Shown here one piece after another: positions 34,282 through 43,966 of a stretch of DNA of 64,000 nucleotides. Position 1 is the stretch's first letter. Each line of letters begins with the position of its first letter. A program made the position numbers and the translations under genes. Source of the DNA: JAFLCL01 sp964502175 (GTDB lineage Bacteria > Myxococcota_A > Polyangia > Polyangiales > Sandaracinaceae); NCBI GenBank assembly GCA_964502175.1, contig CAZCVE010000044.1:9316-73315 (forward strand), read 5' to 3'. The notes under the pieces were generated by a model. It worked only from the letters and a program-made list of their open reading frames with translations. It did not search any database and was not told the DNA's origin.

Positions 34282-34869
34282 TCAGTTCGCGGTCGTCGCT
34301 TCGCTCGACGTGCCCTCGACCTGCACACCTTCGGCGAGCTGGCGGTGGCGCTCGGAGCGGGCGATGCGCGTGCGCGCGCGGTCGGCGATCTCGCCTTCGA
34401 GCGCGGCGCGCGCGAGGCGCTCACCGAGCGCGGGCTCGATCGTGTCCAAGCGGTTCAGCACGAGGAGGGCGAAGCCGAGCGTGCTTTCGTGCGTGACCCA
34501 CGCCGTGAGCGTCGGCTCGATCTCGAGCGCGTGTCCCTCGATCAGGCACTCGGCCGCGCGCATGCCGGCGCTCGGCGGCGAGGCCACGCGCTCGGTGATC
34601 TCGATCAGCGCCGGCATGGGCTCCGTCACGCCGGCCGTGAGCACGTCGCACGGAGGGCTCGCGTCGCGCACGAGCGCGCGCTCGTAGATCGTCTGCGCGT
34701 CCGCGCTGAGCACGATCGGCTCGCCGCGCTGGGCCTCGATCGCGTGGGCCTCGCGGGCCTCGGTCGCGGGCGCGTCGTTCGTGGGACCGGCGCAGCCGAT
34801 CGCGCTCGGCAGGAGGAGCAGCGCGAGGGCCGAGGACATCGTGGTTCGCATGGTGTTCGTCGTCTTCAT
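34282..34869 (-). CDS. lipoprotein, 195 aa, unknown
   Basis: The signal region (MKTTNTMRTTMSSALALLLL followed by PSAIGC) ends in a lipobox Cys near residue 26, followed by a helical mature part with DAQTIYERALVRDA and Cys residues (PPCDVL, AAECLIE) that may pair. No family recognised. An AAGGGGAT site precedes the ATG. It is 11 bp downstream of the metzincin gene and could be its partner in one transcript. Confidence 0.72.
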   Translation of the reverse strand: MKTTNTMRTTMSSALALLLLPSAIGCAGPTNDAPATEAREAHAIEAQRGEPIVLSADAQTIYERALVRDASPPCDVLTAGVTEPMPALIEITERVASPPSAGMRAAECLIEGHALEIEPTLTAWVTHESTLGFALLVLNRLDTIEPALGERLARAALEGEIADRARTRIARSERHRQLAEGVQVEGTSSEATTAN

Positions 34870-34880
34870 GGCGATCCCCT

Positions 34881-36158
34881 TCAACGCGTGCCGGTGTAGC
34901 GGTGCATCACGCCGCGCTGATCGTTCGTGAGGATGGTCGTGCTGACGCAGCCGTCGGCGTCGCAGATCGAGTACGGGAACATGAGGTTCGTGCCGAGCAT
35001 CGCCTCGCAGTTGGAGGCGTTTCGGCACTCGGGCGTGTCGCGCAGCGAGTCCCACCGGTCGAACGCGTTCTCGACGGGATGGAAGAGGCCCACGAAGTGA
35101 CCGACCTCGTGCGCGAGCACTTCGCCATAGAGCTGGATGTCGTTGTCGCTGAACGTTCCGTCGCCGCCCGCGTTCGCGAGCCAGCCGACGACGATCGCCG
35201 AGATCGGCGAGCGGATGACCGGACCAGGGATGCGGCCTGCGACGCCGTACTGGCTCGTGTCGTCGTTGATCGTCTCGCCGACGATGACCGCGATCTCGCC
35301 GGGCTCGACGAACGAGCTCGCCATGTCGAGCAGGTCACCCGTCATCGCCGACGGATACGGCAGGTCCGGATCGATCGTGCTCTCGACGTAGCGCACCTCG
35401 ACGCTGAGGCCGGCCATCGACCACACGTCGTTCCAGTGATCGACCGCGGCCTCCGTGGCGGTCACGAGCGCGGCGTCGTCGGCCATGCCCGCGGCCCACA
35501 CCACGACGACGTGCAGCGCGCCCGTCGCGAGGTCCGCGTCGCGGTTGGTGATCGTCGTGACGTCGACGTTCACGTCGGGGCGCGACGTGATGCCGTCGAC
35601 CCGGTAGCTACCGAGGCGCACCACGTAGGTCCCGGGCACGAGCGCGGGATCCTCGGCGTGGATGGGCCAGTTGATCGTCGTGGCCGTGCGCTCCGCGAAG
35701 ATCGCGCTCGTGTAGCTGTTGTCGCCGCTGTACCAGTCTTCCCAGCGCAGCACGACGTCGCCGCTCGGGTCGGTCACCGAGAGCACCGAGAGGCGCGACG
35801 CGTTCTCCGACGTGGCCACCACCATGAACGAGCGCTGATCGGTGATCGTGACCGGCACGTCGATCTCACCCGAGGTGCCGGTGTTCTGGGTCGTCGTCGG
35901 CGAGATCGCGAAGTCCTCTCCCGGCGCGAACGCGTCGGGCGCCCACGCGTCGGTGCCAGGCGGCGCGTACGCGTCGACGGGCGTGGCCTCGAACGCGTCG
36001 GGCGGTGTGCCCGGAGCGTCGATCGGCGGGACCGACGCGTCGTCCATCACCGTCGGTGAGCCGCAGCCCATCGCGCCGGTGGCCACCGCGCACGAGGCGC
36101 CGAACACGTAGAGGGCGGAGGCCGATGCCGACGCCAGAGGTCCCCGGTCTTGTCGCAT
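34881..36158 (-). CDS. metzincin zinc metallopeptidase lipoprotein
   Basis: The 425-aa protein has a lipoprotein signal (VATGAMGC), a 50-residue 'PDA' linker, a beta-sandwich-like region (about 80-180) and a metzincin catalytic domain with HEVGHFVGLFH at 350-360. Met 393 in TNLMFPY serves as the Met-turn. This signature defines metzincins (HExxHxxGxxH); a pappalysin or archaemetzincin-like type is possible. Cys pairs near the site (CRNASNC, CDADGC) suggest disulfides. An exported protease on the cell surface, perhaps for predation or for processing other envelope proteins. Confidence 0.85.
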   Translation of the reverse strand: MRQDRGPLASASASALYVFGASCAVATGAMGCGSPTVMDDASVPPIDAPGTPPDAFEATPVDAYAPPGTDAWAPDAFAPGEDFAISPTTTQNTGTSGEIDVPVTITDQRSFMVVATSENASRLSVLSVTDPSGDVVLRWEDWYSGDNSYTSAIFAERTATTINWPIHAEDPALVPGTYVVRLGSYRVDGITSRPDVNVDVTTITNRDADLATGALHVVVVWAAGMADDAALVTATEAAVDHWNDVWSMAGLSVEVRYVESTIDPDLPYPSAMTGDLLDMASSFVEPGEIAVIVGETINDDTSQYGVAGRIPGPVIRSPISAIVVGWLANAGGDGTFSDNDIQLYGEVLAHEVGHFVGLFHPVENAFDRWDSLRDTPECRNASNCEAMLGTNLMFPYSICDADGCVSTTILTNDQRGVMHRYTGTR

Positions 36159-36245
36159 GGGGCCGACGCTAGCAGCGCGGGCCGCCGAGAGGGCGCTCCC
36201 GGGCGGCGGTTTCAGGGAATGTCAGACGAGAGTCGCGACACGCGC

Positions 36246-36728
36246 TCAGAACGTTCCGCGGAGCGACAGCGAAGAGCCGTCGGCGCTCGGGCCGACACCG
36301 AAGAGCAGCGTGCGGCGCGCGGCGTGATCGCGGCGACGGTTGCCAGAGTCGACGTCGAGACCGACGCCGACGAAGATGCCCACCGCGCCGAGCGCCGCGG
36401 CGATGCCGCCGATCAAGAGGCCGGTGCTCGCGAGGCTGCGCTCGCTCTCGCAGCTCGAGCTGAAGCTGATGCAGATGCCCGCGATGCCGGTGCCGACCAT
36501 CGTCGCGATGCCGCCGACGTGGAGCACGAGGCCCGAGACGTAGAGCGCGGTCGCGGCCTGCGACTCGGCGTCGATCGACGCGAGCTCGCGGTCGAGCTCG
36601 GCGTCGAGGATCAGCGCGGCGCGCGCCTCGAGGCGCGGCGCGTCGTCGGACTGCGCGGACACGGGCTCCGCGGCGGCGAGGACGAGCACGGCGGCGAGGG
36701 TCGAGATCACGAGGACGAGGGCGCGCAT
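36246..36728 (-). CDS. exported membrane protein, 160 aa
   Basis: It starts MRALVLVISTLAAVLVLAAA (signal peptide, cleaved after VSAQ), then a helical segment and two hydrophobic stretches (ALYVSGLVLHVGGIATMVGT and STGLLIGGIAAALGAVGIFV) with a Cys pair between them (ICISFSSSC). The C-terminal part is basic. No family recognised. An AAGGAGACC ribosome site is 5-6 nt from the ATG. Likely in the envelope. Confidence 0.72.
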   Translation of the reverse strand: MRALVLVISTLAAVLVLAAAEPVSAQSDDAPRLEARAALILDAELDRELASIDAESQAATALYVSGLVLHVGGIATMVGTGIAGICISFSSSCESERSLASTGLLIGGIAAALGAVGIFVGVGLDVDSGNRRRDHAARRTLLFGVGPSADGSSLSLRGTF

Positions 36729-36940
36729 GGGGGTCTCCTTCGGGCGTCGCGTCGTCGCGACGAGCCCCATGGAGCAGCGCGTGTGCCGGGCCGCAATTCG
36801 CGCCATTTCCTGCGATGCGCCGCCGATCCGTGCAGCGCGCTGCACGCACGCTCGCGGGTGTGTGCAGGCCCCGCCGCGCTCGCCGTCCGATGGTCGCGCC
36901 CAGGGAGCGATCCCCGCTCTCGTGGCGTCTGTGTCGAGGA

Positions 36941-37253
36941 TCAATCGGGCAGTGGCACGACACTCAGGTTGGCGAGGTGGTTGCACCGATACTGCCAGCA
37001 GCCACGCACGTTCGGGTTGTCGTAGCCCGCGCCGTCGACGCGATCGCCGAGCGGCGTCGGCAGGGCCGCTGTGGCCCGCACGAGCGCGCCGCTCGAGTCG
37101 TACGACGAAGGCATCGATGGCGCGAGCATCGATGCCCCCATCGGACACGGGCACGGGCCCGCCGCAGGAACAACCTGCGACGAGCACGCACGTCGCGAGC
37201 GCCGACTCGAACGGCCCGTTCGAGCGCTGTGTACGCGTCAGGAGCAGTTGCAC
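36941..37253 (-). pseudogene. frameshifted small lipoprotein gene
   Basis: From a GTG at 37253 the frame gives FESALATCVLVAGCSCGGPV then DGGIDARAIDAF, the usual lipobox plus Asp-Ala linker of this genome. After about 37110 a different frame on the same strand gives a credible end, YDSSGALVRATAALPTPLGD, with CWQYRCNHL near the stop at 36941. A single-base shift near 37095-37115 would join them into a lipoprotein of about 103 aa. This could be decay or a sequence error. Confidence 0.5.
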
Positions 37254-37287
37254 GGCATCCTGACGGTGTCGGTTCACTCCAAACGGA

Positions 37288-38265
37288 TCAGCCGACGAGG
37301 GAGGCGACGACCGACATCGCAGCGGCACCTGCACACGCCGCGAGCGGGATCGAGAGGTTGTCGTCGACGCGTCGGCTGACGAGCTCGGCGATCGCGCCCG
37401 TGAGCGCGCCGCCGAACGACGCGAGGATCGCGACGGGCATCGTCGTGGTCGGGTGGAACGCGAGCACGTAGCCGAGCGCGGCGAGGCCGCCTGCGACGAT
37501 GAACGCGAGCGTGCCCTCGAGCGTGCGGCCGTGGACGATCGGCGTGCGGCCGAAGCGGCGGCCGATGATCGCGGCCGCGGGATCGCCGACGCCGAGCACA
37601 CACAGCGCGACGAGGCACGGCACGAGCGACTGCGTGAGCGAGAGGATCACGAGCGCCGTCGAGTACCAGGTCGCCGAGTTCACGCGGTGCGCCTCGTGCG
37701 GGTGCGCGGTGCGACCGAAGAGCTGCATGCAGAAGCGGTTCACGGCGTCGCTCTTCGTGCGCGTGATCTCGAGCGTCCAGCCGGTGAGCGCGACCGCGAG
37801 CGCGACGCCCGTGGCCCACGACCACGAAGGCAGGAGCTCGAGCGCGAGGATGCCGGTGCCCGCGGACGCGAGGTGCAGCACGTTGCGCGCGTAGTTGGTC
37901 GGCCGGAGCGACGGCACCGACACGCGCTCTTCCGCGAGCGAGCGAACGATCGCCTCGTAGCTCGGCTGCACGCGCGTGCGGAGGGCGACGAGGCTCGGCC
38001 GATCGGTCGCGGCGTCCGACATCGACTCGAGCTCGCCGCGCACCTCGCGCCACTCGGTGCGCTCGCTCGCGGAGGGCGGCGTCGCGTCGAGCCACGCGCC
38101 GAGGCGGGCGCGAACGCTCGCGAGCCGCGCCGTGACGCTCGCGGCGGTGCGTCGGTTCGGACCGAACGGCAGCCCACGATCGAGCTCGGCGAACGCGCCG
38201 TGCAGCTCCTTCATCAGATGAAGCTCGACGGCGAGATCACGACCGTCGTTCACCGCGGCGTTCAT
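37288..38265 (-). CDS. dolichol kinase/phosphatidate cytidylyltransferase-like protein
   Basis: The 325-aa protein has a 95-residue cytoplasmic N-terminus and then about seven membrane helices. The C-terminal half carries CTP-dependent kinase signatures: GVGDPAAAIIGRRFG, HGRTLEGTLAFIV, and RRVDDNLSIPLAA with the DDN motif typical of the dolichol/phytol kinase (VTE5-SEC59) family. It probably phosphorylates a prenol or similar lipid with CTP at the membrane. Which lipid is not visible. The ATG at 38265 was chosen over a GTG at 38280. Confidence 0.8.
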   Translation of the reverse strand: MNAAVNDGRDLAVELHLMKELHGAFAELDRGLPFGPNRRTAASVTARLASVRARLGAWLDATPPSASERTEWREVRGELESMSDAATDRPSLVALRTRVQPSYEAIVRSLAEERVSVPSLRPTNYARNVLHLASAGTGILALELLPSWSWATGVALAVALTGWTLEITRTKSDAVNRFCMQLFGRTAHPHEAHRVNSATWYSTALVILSLTQSLVPCLVALCVLGVGDPAAAIIGRRFGRTPIVHGRTLEGTLAFIVAGGLAALGYVLAFHPTTTMPVAILASFGGALTGAIAELVSRRVDDNLSIPLAACAGAAAMSVVASLVG

Positions 38266-38371
38266 GGTGGGCGAGCTCACGGGGGCGGACGATGAAGCAC
38301 ACCCGTTCGTCGCTCAAGCCACCATTTCGTCACGCGCCGCCGCCGCACCGACCGGTTGACCCATCGCCGTC

Positions 38372-38386
38372 GTACTGATGAAGTAC
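38372..38386. promoter_or_regulatory. inverted repeat GTACT-5nt-AGTAC before the TA pair
   Basis: A perfect 5-bp inverted repeat with a 5-nt spacer ends 4 bp before the antitoxin ATG. It would cover the ribosome site or the promoter and is a good candidate for binding by the AbrB-type antitoxin. Confidence 0.5.
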
Positions 38387-38390
38387 ATAC

Positions 38391-38636
38391 ATGCGACGCA
38401 AGCTCGTTCAAGCCGGTGGGTCGCTCGCCGTGACCCTACCGGCCGAGGTGGTGCAGGCCTTCAAGCTCACGAAGGGCATGGAGGTGGATGTGTCCGTTCA
38501 CCCTCGCACGGGCGCCGTGATCGTCCGCCTCGGGGCCGACGAGGTGGACGGCGGTCGCGTCACCAAGCGGTTCGAGCGGGGCGCAAAGTCTCTCGCGGAG
38601 CGATACGCGGAGGCGTTCGAAGAGCTCGCGAAGTGA
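38391..38636 (+). CDS. AbrB/MazE-type antitoxin
   Basis: The 81-aa product, MRRKLVQAGGSLAVTLPAEV then QAFKLTKGMEVDVSV, is a swapped-hairpin (SpoVT/AbrB) DNA-binding domain, with a C-terminal helix rich in Arg and Glu (ERGAKSLAERYAEAFEELAK) that should bind the toxin. It overlaps the Doc-type toxin gene by 4 bp. The AbrB fold in front of Doc, and not Phd, is a known but less common pairing. Confidence 0.82.
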   Translation: MRRKLVQAGGSLAVTLPAEVVQAFKLTKGMEVDVSVHPRTGAVIVRLGADEVDGGRVTKRFERGAKSLAERYAEAFEELAK

Positions 38637-39034
38637 CCACGCGGGTGCGCTACTTGTCGGTCGTTCAGGTCCGCGCGCTCCACGAGCTGCAGATCGAGCG
38701 CTTCGGCGGCGGTGCGGGCCTTCGCGATCCAGGCGCGCTCGAGGCGGCCGTGATGCGCCCCCGCGCGTCGTTCGGGGGCGAGGACCTCTATCCGGATGTG
38801 GCCGCGAAGGCCGCCGCCCTCATGCACTCGCTCGTCCAGAACCATCCCTTCGTCGACGGGAACAAGCGGGTGGGCCTGCACGCGATGCTGGTGTTCCTCG
38901 CCGAGAACGGGGTCGACCTCACCACGAGCGCGAGGGAGCTGATCGAGCTGACGCTGGCCGTGGCGACCTCGCGCCTCGGCGTCGAGGCGCTCGCGATCTG
39001 GATCCGTCAGCGCACCACCGAGCGCGACGGCTGA
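38633..39034 (+). CDS. doc: Doc-type Fic-domain toxin
   Basis: The 133-aa protein from the overlapping GTG has the Fic motif HPFVDGNKR (71-79), the full Hx[FP]x[D]GNKR form of Doc toxins, after the helix AAALMHSLVQN. Doc phosphorylates EF-Tu and stops translation. Upstream residues RDPGALEAAVMRPRASFGG are the conserved Doc N-terminal part. No antitoxin motif (S/TxxxE[G/N]) is seen within it, so inhibition must come from the AbrB-type partner. Confidence 0.9.
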   Translation: MTTRVRYLSVVQVRALHELQIERFGGGAGLRDPGALEAAVMRPRASFGGEDLYPDVAAKAAALMHSLVQNHPFVDGNKRVGLHAMLVFLAENGVDLTTSARELIELTLAVATSRLGVEALAIWIRQRTTERDG

Positions 39035-39103
39035 ACGTCGAGCGCTCGGAGGAAGCGACGGTGCATCCGCATGGCGGGGCGCGATCGAGTTCGGCGACGC
39101 CGC

Positions 39104-39337
39104 TCAGGCGACCGACACTACGGCTCCCCCCGACTTCCACGGCACCGCTGGGACTGCTGCCGCGAGCGGGGTCGCGTGCGAGGTGGGGGAAGCGTGGGCG
39201 GTCGGCGTCAGGTGAAGCACGTAGCGGTTGCTTCCGCGGTTCAACACGAGTGTTCGGTCGTCGCGCCATTCGCGCGCTTGGCCGAAGCACCCTGCACACG
39301 CGACGAATGCCAACACGCAGAGGATTCGCAGAGGCAT
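39104..39337 (-). CDS. small lipoprotein, 77 aa
   Basis: MPLRILCVLAFVACAGCFGQ gives a lipobox with Cys 17, followed by about 60 mostly polar residues (REWRDDRTLVLNRGSNRYVL) and an Ala/Pro-rich end. It begins 7 bp after the stop of the secreted three-repeat protein gene on the same strand, so it may be co-transcribed with it. No family recognised; confidence is limited by its size. Confidence 0.55.
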   Translation of the reverse strand: MPLRILCVLAFVACAGCFGQAREWRDDRTLVLNRGSNRYVLHLTPTAHASPTSHATPLAAAVPAVPWKSGGAVVSVA

Positions 39338-39344
39338 GACGCGA

Positions 39345-40316
39345 TCAGCGGAGGAACGTCAGGTTGCGGATGCGCCAGGCGTAGGCGCCGCCGTCGGCGG
39401 CCACGCGGACCGTGGGGCAGCCGAGGGAGTCGGTGCCGGCGTAGCCCGTGACGGTGGTCTGCTGGCCGACCCAGCGGTTCATCTCGCTCGCCCAGTTCGC
39501 ATCGCCGACGTCGGCAGAGTGCATGCCGAGCACGACCCAGCTGCCCATCTGGAGCGGGCCGTACTGCGGAGCGCTCGCGTCCATGCCGCACCACGTGGGG
39601 ATCGTGGCGACCATCGGCGCCGGCGCGACGCGCGCGCCCACGAGCTGCATGTCGCGGATGCGCCAGTAGTACTGGCCGCCGTCTGCCGTGACGCGGACGA
39701 CCGCGCAGCCGAAGCCGTCGACCTGATCGAGGCTCGTGATGACCGCCTGCGTGCCGACGAAGCGGTTCATCTCCGCGTTCCAGTTCAGGTCGTCGCCCGC
39801 GCCCGCGAACGTGTGCGCGCCGAGCACGACCGTGGTGCCGGGACGGATCGCGCCGAATTGCGCGCCCGCCGCGCTCATGCCGCAGTAGCGCGGGATGGGA
39901 TCGCCCGCGGGGATCGCGGGCCGCGCGGGCATCGTCGGCGTGGCCGCCGCGATGAGGCGCATGTCGCGGATGCGCCAGTAGCTCTGTCCACCGTCGACGT
40001 TCACGCGCACCGTGGGGCAGCCCACGCCGTCGACGCCGCCGAGCTGCGTGACGACCGCCACCATGCCGACGAAGCGGCCCATCTGGGGGTTCCAGTTCGC
40101 GTCGCCGCGCCACGGCGTGTGCATCGCGAGCTGCACGCTCGCGCCGACCGTGATCGAGCCGTACTGCGCGTTCGCGTCGCTCATGTCGCACGTGGTCGGC
40201 ACGAAGAGCTGCCCGCCGTACTGCGCGTGCGCCGACGAGGTGGCGACCGAGGCGCCGAGGAGCGAGACGAGCACGAGCGCGGCGCGGAGGCCGGGAACGA
40301 AGTGGAAGGTCTTCAT
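39345..40316 (-). CDS. secreted protein of three ~85-aa repeats
   Basis: After a signal peptide (ALVLVSLLGASVATSSAHAQ, residues about 13-32) the 323-aa protein consists of three tandem domains. Each starts with C-x-M (CDMSDANAQYG, CGMSAAGAQFG, CGMDASAPQYG), passes through a GD.NW....M.RFVG block and ends GCPTVRV..DGG..YWRIRDM. Each unit has two Cys, so one disulfide per domain is likely. The conserved Trp/Arg/Asp surface suggests ligand binding. I cannot name the family. The start follows GGAG and gives a good signal peptide. Confidence 0.78.
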   Translation of the reverse strand: MKTFHFVPGLRAALVLVSLLGASVATSSAHAQYGGQLFVPTTCDMSDANAQYGSITVGASVQLAMHTPWRGDANWNPQMGRFVGMVAVVTQLGGVDGVGCPTVRVNVDGGQSYWRIRDMRLIAAATPTMPARPAIPAGDPIPRYCGMSAAGAQFGAIRPGTTVVLGAHTFAGAGDDLNWNAEMNRFVGTQAVITSLDQVDGFGCAVVRVTADGGQYYWRIRDMQLVGARVAPAPMVATIPTWCGMDASAPQYGPLQMGSWVVLGMHSADVGDANWASEMNRWVGQQTTVTGYAGTDSLGCPTVRVAADGGAYAWRIRNLTFLR

Positions 40317-40583
40317 GAGAGCTCCTGACGGCGCGTCGATCGATGCGGTCGGGCGAGCAGCCCGCTCCACCTGCCCCGAGAGATTCCGGCGACGGGGTCG
40401 AGCTTTGGCCGAGCCCGCCGCGGCGATCAACCCCCCACCCAGGAACGACGCGAAGGGTGCGGAACGACGCGCTGCGTCGTGCACGATCGCTTCGGATGTT
40501 GCACGCATGGCGCCGCTTCGTTCCGAAGCGATGGGCCCTCGCGTTCGCGTGTTAGGGTCCGACCCCTTCGACGGAGGTCGCGT
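40317..40583. other. 267-bp promoter region of the pdh operon
   Basis: No gene seen. It contains a perfect hairpin, CGCTTCG-TTC-CGAAGCG at 40511-40527, and a related CGCTTCGGATG nearby, which could be regulatory. The strong ribosome site for pdhA is at its end. Confidence 0.4.
40572..40576 (+). promoter_or_regulatory. strong GGAGG ribosome site for a TTG start
   Basis: GGAGG lies 7 nt before a TTG (40584) that gives the correct E1 alpha N-terminus. No in-frame ATG or GTG gives a credible product, so this site decides the start. Confidence 0.7.
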
Positions 40584-41614
<1,031 letters not shown>

Positions 41615-41615
<1 letters not shown>

Positions 41616-42601
41616 TGCGCGAGCTCACCTACCGCGACGCCCTCAACGAGGCGATCGCCGAAGAGATGGTCCGAGACCCCAACGTCTTCTTGATGGGCGA
41701 AGAGGTCGGCTACTACCAGGGCGCGTACAAGGTCACGCGCGGCCTCATCGAGAAGTTCGGCCCCGAGCGCGTGATCGACACGCCGATCGCGGAGAGCGGC
41801 TTCGCGGGCGTCGGCGTGGGCGCGGCGATGACGGGCCTGCGTCCGGTCATCGAGTTCATGACGTGGAACTTCTCGTTCGTGGCGATCGACCAGATCATCA
41901 ACAGCGCCGCGAAGATGCTCCAGATGAGCGCGGGGCAGTTCAAGATCCCGATCGTGTTCCGCGGGCCGAACGCGACGGCGCGTCAGGTCGGCAGCCAGCA
42001 CAGCCACTCGGTCGACGCGGTGTACGCGAACTTCCCGGGGCTCTACGTCGTGTATCCGTCCACGGCGCGCGACGCGAAGGGCCTCTTGAAGATGGCGATC
42101 CGCGACGACAACCCCGTCGTCTTCCTCGAGGGCGAGACGCTCTACGGCCAGAAGGGCGAGGTGCCCGACGCGGACGCCGACGAGGTGATCGAGTTCGGCA
42201 AGGCGCGCATCGCGCGCGAGGGCAAGGACGTGACGGTCGTGACGTGGGGCCGTCCGTACGTGACGGTGCTCGAGGTCGCGAAGGAGCTCGAGGCCGACGG
42301 CATCTCGTGTGAGGTCATCGACCCGCGCACGCTTCGTCCGCTCGATCACGCGAGCATCATCGAGAGCGTGAAGAAGACGAACCGCTGCGTGGTCGTGCAC
42401 GAGCACTGGCCCTACGGCGGACCGGGCGCGGAGATCGTGGATCGCGTGCAGCGCGAGGCCTTCGATCACCTCGACTCGCCGGTCCTGCGCGCGACGAACC
42501 TCGACGTGCCGATGCCCTACGCCGTGGGCCTCGAGAACGAGGTCATCGTGAGCAAGGACCGCATCAAGAAGACGATCCTTCAGAGCCTCTACAAGAGCTG
42601 A
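41615..42601 (+). CDS. pdhB: pyruvate dehydrogenase E1 component, beta subunit
   Basis: The 328-aa product has the transketolase-like pyrimidine-binding part (YRDALNEAIAEEMVRDPNVF, then GEEVGYYQGAYKVTRGL) and the C-terminal domain with VVHEHWPYGGPGAEI. The conserved Glu in TPIAESGFAGVGVGAAM activates the cofactor. Length and all conserved blocks are normal. Gap to the E2 gene is 8 bp. Confidence 0.95.
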
Positions 42602-42609
42602 GGAACACG

Positions 42610-43962
42610 ATGGCGAAGATCGTAGGACTGCCGAAGCTCTCTCCGACGATGGAGGAGGGCACGCTCGCGAAGTGGGTCAAGAAGGAGGGCGACGCGCTCG
42701 GCGTCGACGACCTCGTGGCCGAGGTGGAGACCGACAAGGCCACGATGGAGTGGCGCGCGCTCGACAAGGGCGTGCTGCTCAAGATCCTCGTGCCGGAAGG
42801 CACGACGCTGAAGCCCGATCAGCCGGTGGCCATCGTGGGCAATGCAGGTGAGGACATCAGCGCGCTCCTCGCGCAGGCGAGCGGCGGCGCAGCGGCACCG
42901 TCGCCGACGCCAGCCCCAGCACCGTCGGCGTCCCCATCCCCAGCACCGGAGTCACCCCTCCCGTCAGCGGGAGGGGCCGGGGGTGGGTCAGCGGGGCCGT
43001 CGCCAGCACCGTCCGGATCCCCAGCAATCTCAGAAGGCGGTCGCGTCGCCGCCTCGCCTCTCGTCCGCAAGCTCGCGCGCGAGCACGACATCGATCTCCG
43101 CACGGTCACCGGCACCGGTCCGCACGGCCGGATCATCAAGCGCGATCTCGACGGCGCCGAGCACGGCAGCGCATCCAAGGCGGCCGCGCCTGCCGCCGCA
43201 TCGAAGTCGACGGCAACCTTCGCGTTCTCGGGCGGCACGAGTGGATCGTTCGAGCGTCGCGAGCCGGTGAAGCAGGCCGTCTCGCAGATGCGCAAGGTCA
43301 TCGCGCGTCGCCTCACCGAGTCGAAGCAGACCGTTCCCCACTTCTACCTGACCATCGACATCGACGCGCAGCCGCTGCTCGACGCGCGCGCGGCGATCAA
43401 CACGCAGCTCGAAGACCCTGCTTCTGGCGGTGGGGGCGTCAAGATCTCGGTCAACGATCTGATCGTGAAGGCCTGCGCGATCGCGCTGCGTCGCGTGCCC
43501 GAGTGCAACGCGTCGTTCATGGGCACCGAGCTCTTGTTCCACCAGGTCGTCGACATCTCCGTCGCCGTCGCCGTGCCCGATGGCTTGCTCACGCCGGTGG
43601 TGCGCGACGCCGACAAGAAGGGCGTCGTCGCGATCTCCAGCGAGATCAAGGAGCTCGCGGGCCGCGCGAAGAACAAGAAGCTGAAGCCCGAGGAGATGCA
43701 GAACGGCACGTTCTCGATCTCGAACCTCGGCATGTTCGGCATCGAGGACTTCAGCGCCGTCATCAACCCGCCCGAGGGCGCGATCCTCGCGGTCGGCACG
43801 GTGCGCGAGGAGCCCGTCGTGAAGGACGGGGCGATCGTGGCCGGCAAGCGCATGCGCATGACGCTCTCGTGCGATCACCGCGTCGTCGATGGCGCCGTCG
43901 GCGCGAAGTACCTCGCGGCGCTCAAGAAGCTCCTCGAGGCGCCGGTCACGATGATCGTGTGA
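42610..43962 (+). CDS. pdhC: dihydrolipoamide acetyltransferase (E2 of PDH)
   Basis: The 450-aa E2 has one lipoyl domain (1-80; lipoylated Lys 43 in VETDKATME), an Ala/Pro/Ser linker, an E1/E3-binding domain (about 146-180, ASPLVRKLAREHDIDL) and an acetyltransferase core with catalytic His 423 and Asp 427 in SCDHRVVDG. Residues 115-128 of the linker (SPLPSAGGAGGGSA) are encoded by a copy of the genome's palindromic repeat (42953-42994), evidently inserted in frame where any flexible sequence is tolerated. The core has HxxxDG intact, so the enzyme should be active. Confidence 0.94.
   Translation: MAKIVGLPKLSPTMEEGTLAKWVKKEGDALGVDDLVAEVETDKATMEWRALDKGVLLKILVPEGTTLKPDQPVAIVGNAGEDISALLAQASGGAAAPSPTPAPAPSASPSPAPESPLPSAGGAGGGSAGPSPAPSGSPAISEGGRVAASPLVRKLAREHDIDLRTVTGTGPHGRIIKRDLDGAEHGSASKAAAPAAASKSTATFAFSGGTSGSFERREPVKQAVSQMRKVIARRLTESKQTVPHFYLTIDIDAQPLLDARAAINTQLEDPASGGGGVKISVNDLIVKACAIALRRVPECNASFMGTELLFHQVVDISVAVAVPDGLLTPVVRDADKKGVVAISSEIKELAGRAKNKKLKPEEMQNGTFSISNLGMFGIEDFSAVINPPEGAILAVGTVREEPVVKDGAIVAGKRMRMTLSCDHRVVDGAVGAKYLAALKKLLEAPVTMIV
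42953..42994 (+). repeat. dispersed G-rich palindromic element, copy C, inside a gene
   Basis: CACCCCTCCCG, loop TCAG, CGGGAGGGG and tail CCGGGGGTGGGTCAGCGG repeat the elements at 3912 and 6230 with few differences. The copy lies in the linker of the E2 gene and is read as Pro/Ser/Ala/Gly. Confidence 0.75.
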
Positions 43963-43966
43963 TGGG

